A stretch of DNA of 64,000 bases, taken from positions 1 to 64,000 of the forward strand of contig JANWWN010000006.1 in assembly GCA_025055435.1 (NCBI GenBank), in the 5' to 3' direction. A model generated the notes under the pieces. The model ran no database searches. It was not told the DNA's origin and saw nothing but the letters and a program-made list of their open reading frames with translations. This document shows positions 44,902-53,170 of this stretch, piece after piece (the stretch's first letter is position 1; every line of letters starts with the position of its first letter). The translations under genes and the position numbers were made by a program. Source of the stretch: Cyclobacteriaceae bacterium. GTDB taxonomy: Bacteria; Bacteroidota; Bacteroidia; Cytophagales; Cyclobacteriaceae.

Positions 44902-45882
44902 ATGCGGGTAATCCAGTTCAGAGAGGCCCTACGCGAAGCGATGAGCGAGGAAATGCGCAGAGACCCTCGCGTTTTTCTGATGGGCGAAGAAGTAGCCGAA
45001 TACAACGGAGCATATAAGGTGAGTCAGGGTATGCTGGATGAATTCGGTCCTGAACGTGTTATCGATACTCCCATATCCGAGTTGGGCTTTGCCGGCCTGG
45101 GTGTTGGCGCGGCTATGAATGGCCTGCGGCCCATCATCGAATTCATGACCTTCAACTTCTCACTGGTTGCCATCGATCAGGTTATCAACTCGGCAGCGAA
45201 AATGTATTCCATGTCGGGTGGTCAGTATAATGTACCCATTGTGTTTCGCGGTCCGACCGGTAATGCCGGCCAGTTGGCAGCGCAGCATTCACAGAATTTT
45301 GAGAACTGGTATGCCAACTGCCCCGGACTAAAAGTAGTAGTGCCTTCAACTCCTTATGATGCAAAAGGTTTACTGAAAACTGCGATCCGCGATGATGACC
45401 CGGTGATTTTCATGGAAAGTGAACTAATGTACAGTGACAAAGGCGAAGTACCGGAAGAAGAGTATCTTATTCCAATCGGTGTTGCTGACATCAAACGACC
45501 GGGAAATGACGTAACCATTGTGTCGTTCGGAAAAATTATAAAAGTAGCTCTTGCCGCTGCCCAGGAACTGGAAAAAGAAGGCATTTCTGCCGAAGTGATT
45601 GACCTGCGCTCGGTCCGCCCGATTGATTATGCTGCGGTGGTGGAATCCGTAAAAAAAACCAATCGACTTGTCATTGTGGAGGAAGCCTGGCCACTTGCCT
45701 CTATTTCTTCCGAAATAACTTATCACATTCAAAAGCACGCCTTCGACTACCTCGATGCACCCGTTCATCGCATAACCAGTGCCGATGCTCCGCTGCCCTA
45801 CGCTCCTACCCTCATCCAGGCTATACTTCCCAATGTGGAAAGAACGGTTAAGGCGGTTAAGGCGGTGATGTACAGGGATTAG
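44902..45882 (+). CDS. pdhB: Pyruvate dehydrogenase E1 component, beta subunit
   Basis: A 326-aa TPP-dependent E1 beta subunit. It opens [18 protein letters not shown], with [19 protein letters not shown] (TPP contact Glu), [16 protein letters not shown] and [17 protein letters not shown] as family landmarks. E1 alpha, E2 and E3 are not adjacent. The stop codon TAG (45880-45882) lies inside the first copy of the AGTCCATGGTT repeat that continues downstream, so the repeats begin exactly at the gene's end. Confidence 0.95.
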   Translation: MRVIQFREALREAMSEEMRRDPRVFLMGEEVAEYNGAYKVSQGMLDEFGPERVIDTPISELGFAGLGVGAAMNGLRPIIEFMTFNFSLVAIDQVINSAAKMYSMSGGQYNVPIVFRGPTGNAGQLAAQHSQNFENWYANCPGLKVVVPSTPYDAKGLLKTAIRDDDPVIFMESELMYSDKGEVPEEEYLIPIGVADIKRPGNDVTIVSFGKIIKVALAAAQELEKEGISAEVIDLRSVRPIDYAAVVESVKKTNRLVIVEEAWPLASISSEITYHIQKHAFDYLDAPVHRITSADAPLPYAPTLIQAILPNVERTVKAVKAVMYRD

Positions 45883-45951
45883 TCCATGGTTGATAAGTCC
45901 ATGGTTTGTTGGTTAGATAGTCCATGGTTGTTGGTTAGATAGTCCATGGTT
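45881..45951. repeat. 22-bp tandem repeat array, left part
   Basis: The core AGTCCATGGTT occurs four times (starting 45881, 45896, 45919, 45941). The last two belong to exact adjacent 22-bp units at 45908-45929 and 45930-45951, each reading GTTGGTTAGAT plus the core. There are no unique spacers, so it is not a CRISPR. The array is interrupted after 45951 by the cassette-like segment and resumes with an identical unit at 46905. Confidence 0.9.
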
Positions 45952-46902
45952 AGCGGGCATTATTTCGAACGACACACAGACATTGACTAAATGAAAGAAT
46001 TTTTTGAAAAATTACCAATCACGACAATTTTGATTGCCTACTTTTTCATTTGCGGTGGACTTTATTTAATTGGGTACTGGTCGACATTCAAACTTGACAT
46101 TACAAGTTTCATATCGTTGACTGACATTCCAAAAAGTTTTGTTCTCCCCTTTGTTTTAGCAAACGGCTACTATATCATAAACATTATATTGAATTTCGTA
46201 ACTACGCGACACTACAAAGACAAACCTGAAGAGCAGGAGACCGAAACAGAAAAAACACCCAGGCCGAGATGGAAGAGAATTCTATCAAGAGTATTTTCGC
46301 TCGACTCATTAATTATGCTGACTTTTTTAGTTGGTTTTATTTTGTTCGACAAATATAGTTTGAGCCCATTGTATTGGGTGATTTTTGGATTTCTGTTAGC
46401 CAACTTATTAATGTTCAAATTGACAGATTTTCAACCTTTCAAAAGATTGTTACCCTCATCATCATTAAGGCTCTACATTTCAAATATGCTAATTTTTTTA
46501 CCTGTTGCATGTTTTGTAATTGGTAAAGGACTGAGCTTGAGAGTTTACTCCAATGACGACATAATGATTTATGACGACAGACTTATGACCCTTGAGGACA
46601 ACAAACAACCTTCTGATACTTTAAAATTTGTTGGGTTTATTGGAGACAAAGTTGTTGTAAGCTCGTTGGACAACAAGAAAATCGTATTTGTAAACCAAGC
46701 TTCGAAAGACGAAATAATTCTGAGAAAGAAATAACGCCCGCTAACAAAATGTTTATGCAATGCGGGGGTTTGGTGTTAAATTAAGTTTATGGTTCACAAT
46801 GTAGTTCGGTTACGGTGGACAATTCGGAGCAGGTCGGGCTTAACACTCCGCTGCGCTTCATTTTTAAGCCCTCCTATTCCCCGCACTGCATAAACATAAA
46901 CG
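45950..46902 (+). mobile_element. Integron-cassette-like segment (953 bp)
   Basis: This A+T-rich segment interrupts the 22-bp array between two GTT triplets (45949-45951 and 46902-46904). Joining the flanks at G|TT recreates the array's exact periodicity, so it is a precise insertion. It holds one ORF starting 41 bp from the left end without a visible promoter, followed by a palindromic region. The left end GTTAGCGGGC (45949-45958) is the exact complement of GCCCGCTAAC (46736-46745), so circularisation would complete a hairpin. That is the design of an integron cassette. No terminal inverted repeats, transposase or integrase are seen. The mechanism is inferred. Confidence 0.65.
45991..46734 (+). 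CDS. Cassette-borne membrane protein of unknown function
   Basis: A 247-aa protein with about five membrane helices (near residues 12-30, 50-70, 107-122, 126-144 and 160-180) and a C-terminal soluble region of about 65 residues (LRVYSNDDIMIYDDR to the end). A charged loop (KPEEQETETEKTPRPRWKR) lies between helices 2 and 3. I recognise no family. The DNA is clearly more A+T rich than its neighbours, with codons such as TTT, AAA and ATT dominating, which points to recent arrival. It is the only gene of the 953-bp inserted segment. Confidence 0.7.
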   Translation: MKEFFEKLPITTILIAYFFICGGLYLIGYWSTFKLDITSFISLTDIPKSFVLPFVLANGYYIINIILNFVTTRHYKDKPEEQETETEKTPRPRWKRILSRVFSLDSLIMLTFLVGFILFDKYSLSPLYWVIFGFLLANLLMFKLTDFQPFKRLLPSSSLRLYISNMLIFLPVACFVIGKGLSLRVYSNDDIMIYDDRLMTLEDNKQPSDTLKFVGFIGDKVVVSSLDNKKIVFVNQASKDEIILRKK

Positions 46903-46904
46903 TT
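46736..46904 (+). repeat. attC-like imperfect palindrome after the cassette ORF
   Basis: It starts 1 bp after the ORF stop. GCCCGCTAAC (46736-46745) would pair with the segment's left end. GTTTATGCAATGCGGGG (46751-46767) pairs with CCCCGCACTGCATAAAC (46879-46895) with one mismatch. An inner hairpin has GGGCTTAA / TTAAGCCC arms (about 46836-46870). The region ends AAC-GTT at 46899-46904. The outer triplets AAC and GTT fit integron sites, but the flanking bases (CGCTAAC / GTTAGCG) differ from RYYYAAC / GTTRRRY. Confidence 0.6.
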
Positions 46905-46926
46905 GTTGGTTAGATAGTCCATGGTT
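46905..46926. repeat. 22-bp repeat unit, right part
   Basis: An exact third copy of the 22-bp unit at 45908 and 45930, directly after the GTT that closes the cassette-like segment. Unique sequence follows. Confidence 0.9.
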
Positions 46927-46977
46927 GATTGGCACTTGTTCATTAGTAGAATAAATTCCGGTTGTTCGGGTTTATCG

Positions 46978-47820
46978 CTACTCAACCAAAGATTCCCATG
47001 CCTTAATTACCTCGCCTTTGGCAAGCCATTCTTTTGCTTTTTGATGACGCTCATTCTCTTTGGAAAAAGTCTTGTTTTGCAGATGTTCGGGCAGTGCGGT
47101 AATACCTGCGAGTTGGGCCAAGTCGCTTCCGGTAAGTACCCTGCTGTGTTTTATTGCCTCAGGAAGTTGGTCAAATCCTAAACCCAGTCGGTTGCCGGGT
47201 TGTGGCAAGCGGAACAGGGCTTCACCGTTTGCCCGGCAGTACCAGTCACCACCCATGCGTGCCACGGCATCGAGTTTACGTGGGTCAATCTTTCCTTCAG
47301 GATCCAGAACATCATCCTTGATGTGCATCAGCAGCACTTCACATATCACCAGGTTACCCGCTCCTCCCTCGCTTCCCAGTTCTATAACCTGATTCACCCT
47401 GCATTCCATACTTACAGGTGATTCGGCTACGCGTGGAGGCTTTACCTTGTCGGATGGAATTGCGGTAAATCCGGCTTTCTCAAATTCATTGATACCGCGT
47501 GGATACTCGGCGCTGGCCAGCGAAGCCTGATGCACCATCGGGTAGCTTATAATATTTACAACAGCTTCGGGCACTTCCAATACATTAAGGTAGGTGTCTT
47601 TAACTGTATTGTCGCGGCCTTTGCGTGCCGGTGAAAAAACCAGTATTGGCGGGTTCGCACTGAACACGTTAAAAAAACTAAACGGACTGAGATTTACCCG
47701 ACCTTCCTTATCGACTGTGCTGACGAAGGCAATGGGTCGAGGGGACACAGCGCCCAGTAAAAAGGCATGCATCTGAGCAACTGTTATTTCTTTTGGGTTA
47801 ATGACCATGTTATTTCTCAT
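46978..47820 (-). CDS. Flavin reductase-like FMN-binding protein
   Basis: A 280-aa protein of the flavin reductase/flavoredoxin family (split-barrel FMN-binding). Landmarks are GAVSPRPIAFVSTVDKEGRVNLSPFSFFNVFSANPP (cited here by its start, GAVSPRPIAF), RKGRDNTVKDT and a C-terminal extension of about 80 residues. Such proteins supply reduced flavin or act as FMN oxidoreductases. The ATG overlaps the end of fahA by 11 bp, so they are co-translated, and a link to aromatic amino acid breakdown is likely but unproven. Confidence 0.88.
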   Translation of the reverse strand: MRNNMVINPKEITVAQMHAFLLGAVSPRPIAFVSTVDKEGRVNLSPFSFFNVFSANPPILVFSPARKGRDNTVKDTYLNVLEVPEAVVNIISYPMVHQASLASAEYPRGINEFEKAGFTAIPSDKVKPPRVAESPVSMECRVNQVIELGSEGGAGNLVICEVLLMHIKDDVLDPEGKIDPRKLDAVARMGGDWYCRANGEALFRLPQPGNRLGLGFDQLPEAIKHSRVLTGSDLAQLAGITALPEHLQNKTFSKENERHQKAKEWLAKGEVIKAWESLVE

Positions 47821-49084
47821 TTACAATTTTTCCTTTACACTCTCCAAAACCGACGCGCACTCCATCCTTTTCTGCGTAACCGCGGAATATTACCGTGTCG
47901 CCATCTTCCAGGAAAGTCCGCGTACTGCCATCACCCAACACCAGCGGACGGGTACCATTCCAGGAAAGTTCAAGCAAAGAGCCATACGACAGCGGCGTTG
48001 GTCCGCTGATGGTTCCCGATGCCATCATATCCCCTGCTTGCAGGTTACAGCCGTTTACGGTGTGGTGAGCAAGCTGTTGGGCCATGTTCCAGTACATGTG
48101 CCGGAAGTTGGTCCTTGAAATAACCTCCGGCACTCCGCCTTGAGGCTGAAGTAAAACCTCCAGATGAATATCCAGGTTTCTTTCACCCTCCGTTTTCAGG
48201 TAAGGCAAAACTTCCGGCTGTTGTTCAGGTCCTTTCGTGCGGAAAGGTTCAAGCGCATCGAGGGTTACTATCCAGGGCGAAACAGTGGATGCAAAATTTT
48301 TGGAAAGAAAAGGTCCAAGCGGCACATACTCCCATTGCTGAATATCGCGCGCTGACCAGTCATTAAATAATACGAGACCGAAAATATAGTCTTCTGCCAA
48401 ATCAACAGGAACCGACTGCCCTACTTTGGTTTCGCCACCAATGATGAATGCGATTTCCAGTTCAAAGTCCAGTTTTCGGGAGGTTGAAAAAACAGGCGTA
48501 TCCGTATCAGGTGGTTTAATTTGTCCTTTCGGGCGATGAATATCCGTGCCGGATACGACAATAGATGAAGCTCTGCCGTGATACGCTACCGGAAGGTGTT
48601 TCCAGTTGGGCAGCAATGGATTGTTCGGATCGCGAAACATGGCACCCACATTCGAAGCATGCTCCATGCTGCTGTAAAAATCCGTGTAATTGGGCACGCG
48701 TACCGGCATAAGCAGCTGAACTTCCTGCATGGGGATCAGCGCTATTTCACGTGCCGCTTTATTATCACGAAGCTCTTCATTATCATGTCGAAGCAGTTCG
48801 GAAAGGCGTTCACGAACCAACCGCGCCTTCTTCCTGCCCAGTGCGATGAAATCATTAAGGTATCGTTGATTAAATATACCGGGCGGTAACCCAAGGCCAT
48901 CAAGAAAACCATTTTCATGAAGGTACACCAGGTCGAGAACGTAATTACCTATGGCTACACCAGCCACCGGTGAAAGATACCTGGTTTTAAATACGCCAAA
49001 TGGCAGGTTCTGTATCGGAAAATCGGAGCCGGGAGGAACATCCACCCAGGTTTTCAAATTCGGATTATTGGCTTTAATCTGCAT
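47810..49084 (-). CDS. fahA: Fumarylacetoacetase
   Basis: A 424-aa enzyme that splits fumarylacetoacetate into fumarate and acetoacetate, the last step of tyrosine catabolism. The N-terminal SH3-like domain (about 1-120) and the catalytic domain are both present: YTDFYSSMEHASNVG, HLPVAYHGRASSIV, KLDFELEIAFIIGG and FNDWSARDIQQWEYVPLGPF. Length matches the family (about 420). The TACTTTTG promoter element ends 7 bp before the ATG. Homogentisate dioxygenase is not in this window. Confidence 0.96.
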   Translation of the reverse strand: MQIKANNPNLKTWVDVPPGSDFPIQNLPFGVFKTRYLSPVAGVAIGNYVLDLVYLHENGFLDGLGLPPGIFNQRYLNDFIALGRKKARLVRERLSELLRHDNEELRDNKAAREIALIPMQEVQLLMPVRVPNYTDFYSSMEHASNVGAMFRDPNNPLLPNWKHLPVAYHGRASSIVVSGTDIHRPKGQIKPPDTDTPVFSTSRKLDFELEIAFIIGGETKVGQSVPVDLAEDYIFGLVLFNDWSARDIQQWEYVPLGPFLSKNFASTVSPWIVTLDALEPFRTKGPEQQPEVLPYLKTEGERNLDIHLEVLLQPQGGVPEVISRTNFRHMYWNMAQQLAHHTVNGCNLQAGDMMASGTISGPTPLSYGSLLELSWNGTRPLVLGDGSTRTFLEDGDTVIFRGYAEKDGVRVGFGECKGKIVNEK

Positions 49085-49091
49085 AGCGGTT

Positions 49092-49099
49092 CAAAAGTA
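49092..49099 (-). promoter_or_regulatory. Promoter element of fahA
   Basis: TACTTTTG on the minus strand matches TAnnTTTG and ends 7 bp before the fahA ATG, which predicts a very short or absent leader. Confidence 0.45.
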
Positions 49100-49155
49100 A
49101 TGAAGCCTTCAGTTTTGCGCATCATACTTTTAGCACTAACCCGTTAACTTGGTGC

Positions 49156-50484
49156 GTGCAACTTCCCGAAGTGTTTACCCGTCAGATGCAGCAGCTCCTG
49201 CGTGAGGAGTACGAATTGTTTTTGAAAAGCCAGACCACCAGAGCGCCTGTCAGTGTACGCTTGCATCCGCTGAAAAAATCCATGCTTCACGGTGACCCCG
49301 TACCCTGGTGCAGCACAGGTAGGTATTTACACGAAAGACCTGTCTTTACACTCGACCCTGCTTTTCATGGCGGTGCATATTATGTGCAGGAGGCGAGTTC
49401 CATGTTTGTGGAACAATTTCTTCTTCAACTGAACATTCATCGTAAGCCTTTGCGTATTCTGGATGCAGCGGCTGCACCAGGCGGAAAATCAACACACCTG
49501 CTGTCGCTGATTCATCAGGAAAGCTTGTTGGTTGCCAATGAAGTAATACGCAGTCGTGTGCCCGTGCTGCGTGAAAATCTTACAAAGTGGGGCTATCCAA
49601 ACGTAATCATCACGAATAACGATGCGGCAGACTTTGGGAATGTACCCGGATTTTTTGATGTAATTGTTCTGGATGCTCCCTGCTCGGGAGAGGGCCTCTT
49701 CCGCAAGGACCCTGATAGCATCAGTCAATGGTCAACGGAAAATGTATTACTCTGCTCAAAAAGACAACAACGCATACTGAACGATCTATGGCCTGCTCTG
49801 AAAGAAGGCGGCTTATTGATTTACAGCACCTGTACGTATAACGCACTGGAAAACGAAGAAAACATTATCCGGCTTCTTACCGAAAAAAAAGCAGTGCCTG
49901 TGTCCATTGATGTACCCGCACAATGGAATGTTCGGTCGGGTAACGGACCGGGTTACCGATTTTATCCGCATCGCGTTAAGGGCGAGGGTTTTTATGTGTG
50001 TGCAATACAAAAAACAAGTGCTGAAGCTGCTCCGTATTATCGCGCAAAGCCATCTGCTTTGTCCATTTCACCGCATCCGGTTGTCCGTAAGTTTATCCGA
50101 ACACCCTTTGATGTAATCTGGTTTGAACAGCATGGAAGCCTTTCGTTTGCGCCGGCATCGCTGGCGCAGGACATCGCACTTCTGCGGGAAAGGCTGCGCA
50201 CCGGGAAAGCCGGAACGGAGGTAGCACAAATCAAACAACATAAACCCATACCTGCCCACGATTTGGCGATGTCGGTTCACCTCAACACGGATGCTTTTCC
50301 GGTCATACAGCTCAATGTTGATGATGCACTTGCTTATCTGCGCAAGCAACATATCAACGCCACAGCAAACAACAAAGGTTTTCACCTGTTCACCTATAAC
50401 GACTTGCCCTTGGGCTGGGCCAACGTGCTGCCCGGCCGCATCAATAATCTGTACCCATCAGCATGGCGCATCCGGAATTTGTAG
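49156..50484 (+). CDS. RsmF-like rRNA cytosine-C5 methyltransferase
   Basis: A 442-aa NOL1/NOP2/Sun-family enzyme. The SAM-binding motif is DAAAAPGGKSTHLLSLI; the two catalytic cysteines lie in LDAPCSGEGLFRKDP and YSTCTYNALENEEN. A C-terminal domain (about 300-442) resembles the PUA-like region of RsmF/YebU. It methylates 16S rRNA (by analogy with m5C1407) or tRNA. The start is GTG; no ATG is available near the conserved N-terminus. It lies in a divergent arrangement with fahA. Confidence 0.9.
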   Translation: MQLPEVFTRQMQQLLREEYELFLKSQTTRAPVSVRLHPLKKSMLHGDPVPWCSTGRYLHERPVFTLDPAFHGGAYYVQEASSMFVEQFLLQLNIHRKPLRILDAAAAPGGKSTHLLSLIHQESLLVANEVIRSRVPVLRENLTKWGYPNVIITNNDAADFGNVPGFFDVIVLDAPCSGEGLFRKDPDSISQWSTENVLLCSKRQQRILNDLWPALKEGGLLIYSTCTYNALENEENIIRLLTEKKAVPVSIDVPAQWNVRSGNGPGYRFYPHRVKGEGFYVCAIQKTSAEAAPYYRAKPSALSISPHPVVRKFIRTPFDVIWFEQHGSLSFAPASLAQDIALLRERLRTGKAGTEVAQIKQHKPIPAHDLAMSVHLNTDAFPVIQLNVDDALAYLRKQHINATANNKGFHLFTYNDLPLGWANVLPGRINNLYPSAWRIRNL

Positions 50485-50512
50485 AATCCAAACCATGCAG
50501 TGGATTTCTTTC

Positions 50513-50520
50513 TAATTTTG
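50513..50520 (+). promoter_or_regulatory. Promoter element of valS
   Basis: TAATTTTG matches TAnnTTTG, 19 bp before the valS ATG, in the gap after the methyltransferase gene. Confidence 0.5.
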
Positions 50521-50539
50521 CGGCTTAATTATCTGCTGC

Positions 50540-53164
50540 ATGTCGCTGTCTTCTAAGTACAACCCTGCTGAAACCGAATCAAAATGGTATGCCCGCTGGA
50601 TGGAAAAAGGTTTTTTCAGAGGGCGTGTGAACCCTGACAAGCAACCGTATTGTATCGTTATCCCGCCACCCAACGTTACCGGCGTGCTACACATGGGGCA
50701 CATGCTGAACAACACCATTCAGGATGTCCTGGTGCGCAGGGCGCGCATGCAGGGAAAAGAAACTTGCTGGGTGCCGGGTACCGACCACGCTTCCATCGCA
50801 ACCGAAGCGCGCGTAGTGGCCATGCTGCGCGAAAAAGGCATCCGTAAAAGCGACCTGACTCGCGAAGAATTTCTGCGACATGCATGGGAGTGGAAAGAAA
50901 AGTATGGCGGGATTATACTGGAGCAACTTAAAAAGCTGGGTGCCTCATGCGATTGGGAGCGTACCAAATTCACTATGGATCCCGATTACTATGAAGCTGT
51001 GGTGGACGTGTTCATAGACCTATATCGCAAAGGGTATATCTACCGCGGACTGCGCATGGTAAACTGGGATCCGGTTGGAAAAACTGCCTTATCCGATGAT
51101 GAGGTGTTTTACCGCGATGTCCCTTCGAAGCTGTATTACATTAAGTATCCGATTGAAGGCAGCAGCGATTATGTTACCATCGCAACGGTGCGGCCGGAAA
51201 CCATCATGGCCGATACGGCTGTATGTATTCACCCCAATGACCCGCGCTACACCCACCTGAAAGGCAAGCGGGCCATTATACCGCTTATCAACCGTACTGT
51301 TCCGATTATTGAAGATGAGTACGTTACCATGGAATTCGGAACAGGCTGCCTGAAGGTAACCCCTGCCCACGATGCCAACGACTACGAATTGGGCTTAAAA
51401 CACAACCTGGAAATCATTGACATACTGAATGAAGACGGCACGCTGAATGACAAAGCTATTCTGTTTGTTGGAGAAGACCGCTTTGAAGCACGCAAAAAAA
51501 TTGCTAAAGAACTGGAAGCGCACGGCTACCTGGTTAAAGCCGAAGACTACACCAGCAATGTGGGTTTCAGCGAACGAACCGATGCGGTTATCGAACCGCG
51601 TTTGTCCATGCAGTGGTTTGTGAAGATGAAAGCACTTACCACACCTGCTCTGGAAAACGTTTTGAACGATAGCATTCAACTGATACCTCCCAAATTTAAA
51701 AACACCTACCGGCACTGGATGGAAAACGTACGCGACTGGTGCATATCGCGACAGCTCTGGTGGGGACACCGCATACCCGCCTGGTATAATGAAACAGGTG
51801 AATACGTGGTAGCCAAAACGCGTGAAGAGGCCGAAAAGCTATTCAGCGAAAAGCAAATACCGTTTACCAGCCTTCGTCAGGACGAAGATGTGCTGGACAC
51901 CTGGTTTTCGAGCTGGCTGTGGCCTATTGCTGTATTCGACTGCTCGGTGTTTAAAGACGGCAATAAAGGAAATGCCGACCTGAATTATTTCTACCCTACC
52001 AACGACCTGGTTACGGCACCGGAAATTTTGTTTTTCTGGGTAGCGCGCATGATTATGGCCGGCTATGAATACCGCCATGAAAAGCCCTTTAAAAATGTAT
52101 ATCTCACCGGAATCGTGCGCGACAAACTGGGCCGTAAGATGTCGAAATCACTGGGTAACTCGCCCGATCCACTCGAGCTGATGTCCAAATACGGAGCCGA
52201 TGGCGTGCGAACCGGCATGCTCTTCAGCTCGCCTGCCGGAAATGACCTGCTGTTCGATGAAAAGCTTTGTGAACAGGGAAGAAATTTTGCCAATAAAATC
52301 TGGAATGCGTTTCGCCTTGTACAAGGCTGGTCCACAGCCTCAATTCCGCAACCGGAGGAAAATAAAACAGCCTGCTTGTGGTTTGAAAACCGGTTCAATC
52401 AGGCATTAGCCGAACTGGATGAACATTTTTCCCGTTTCCGGATCTCCGATGCATTGATGACCGTTTATACGCTTATCTGGGAAGACTTCTGTTCATGGTA
52501 CCTCGAGATCATCAAGCCCGAATTCGGAAAACCGATTGATGAAGTTACCTGCCGTAAAACCATATCATTTTTTGAAAGCCAGCTTAAGATTTTACATCCC
52601 TTCATGCCTTTCATTACCGAAGAACTCTGGCATGCCCTGCAACAACGCTCCGACAACGATTACCTGATTGTTGCCCGTTGGCCGCAAAGCGGAAAGGTTG
52701 ATGAAGGCATCCTGGAAGAAGCACGCTTTGCGTTTCAGACCGTGAGCGAATTGCGTAACCTGCGCAGTTCAAAAGGCATTGCACCAAAGCAACCACTTAC
52801 CCTCTACGTTACCGATGAAAGCCGCATGCCTGCAAGCCGATTCATACCTGTAATTAAAAAACTCGGATTTGTGGAAGCACTCCATACCGGGAAACCCGAT
52901 GGTTCAGGTGCTCTCACGTTGCTGGTCAATACCACGGAGTTTATTATTCCGGTTAATGGGCAAATCAATCGCGAAGCCGAGCGCCAGGCCCTGCAGAAAG
53001 AACTGGATTATCAGCGCGGTTTTTTGGAAAGTGTCAACCGAAAGCTAAGTAACGAACGCTTTGTGAGCAGCGCTCCGGCGGCAGTAGTTGAAAATGAAAG
53101 AAAGAAAAAAGCCGATGCCGAAGCGCGCATCAGGGCGTTGGAGGAACAACTAAGCAGACTTTAA
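50540..53164 (+). CDS. valS: Valyl-tRNA synthetase
   Basis: An 874-aa class I synthetase charging tRNA-Val. The HIGH motif is [15 protein letters not shown] (about residue 46) and the KMSKS motif is [17 protein letters not shown] (about residue 535). The editing domain (about 190-330) and a C-terminal coiled coil (about 815-874, [22 protein letters not shown]) that contacts tRNA are present. Length is typical. It ends 6 bp before the convergent ald stop. Confidence 0.97.
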   Translation: MSLSSKYNPAETESKWYARWMEKGFFRGRVNPDKQPYCIVIPPPNVTGVLHMGHMLNNTIQDVLVRRARMQGKETCWVPGTDHASIATEARVVAMLREKGIRKSDLTREEFLRHAWEWKEKYGGIILEQLKKLGASCDWERTKFTMDPDYYEAVVDVFIDLYRKGYIYRGLRMVNWDPVGKTALSDDEVFYRDVPSKLYYIKYPIEGSSDYVTIATVRPETIMADTAVCIHPNDPRYTHLKGKRAIIPLINRTVPIIEDEYVTMEFGTGCLKVTPAHDANDYELGLKHNLEIIDILNEDGTLNDKAILFVGEDRFEARKKIAKELEAHGYLVKAEDYTSNVGFSERTDAVIEPRLSMQWFVKMKALTTPALENVLNDSIQLIPPKFKNTYRHWMENVRDWCISRQLWWGHRIPAWYNETGEYVVAKTREEAEKLFSEKQIPFTSLRQDEDVLDTWFSSWLWPIAVFDCSVFKDGNKGNADLNYFYPTNDLVTAPEILFFWVARMIMAGYEYRHEKPFKNVYLTGIVRDKLGRKMSKSLGNSPDPLELMSKYGADGVRTGMLFSSPAGNDLLFDEKLCEQGRNFANKIWNAFRLVQGWSTASIPQPEENKTACLWFENRFNQALAELDEHFSRFRISDALMTVYTLIWEDFCSWYLEIIKPEFGKPIDEVTCRKTISFFESQLKILHPFMPFITEELWHALQQRSDNDYLIVARWPQSGKVDEGILEEARFAFQTVSELRNLRSSKGIAPKQPLTLYVTDESRMPASRFIPVIKKLGFVEALHTGKPDGSGALTLLVNTTEFIIPVNGQINREAERQALQKELDYQRGFLESVNRKLSNERFVSSAPAAVVENERKKKADAEARIRALEEQLSRL

Positions 53165-53170
53165 TTCGGC

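Noticed and set aside
45950-46902. Inserted segment considered as an insertion sequence or MITE
   Set aside because: There is no transposase, the two ends are not terminal inverted repeats, and the internal palindrome lies only on one side of the ORF, as in a cassette. A 3-bp GTT duplication cannot be fully excluded.
45881-46926. Repeats considered as a CRISPR array
   Set aside because: Units are adjacent without unique spacers, only 22 bp long, and no cas genes are present.
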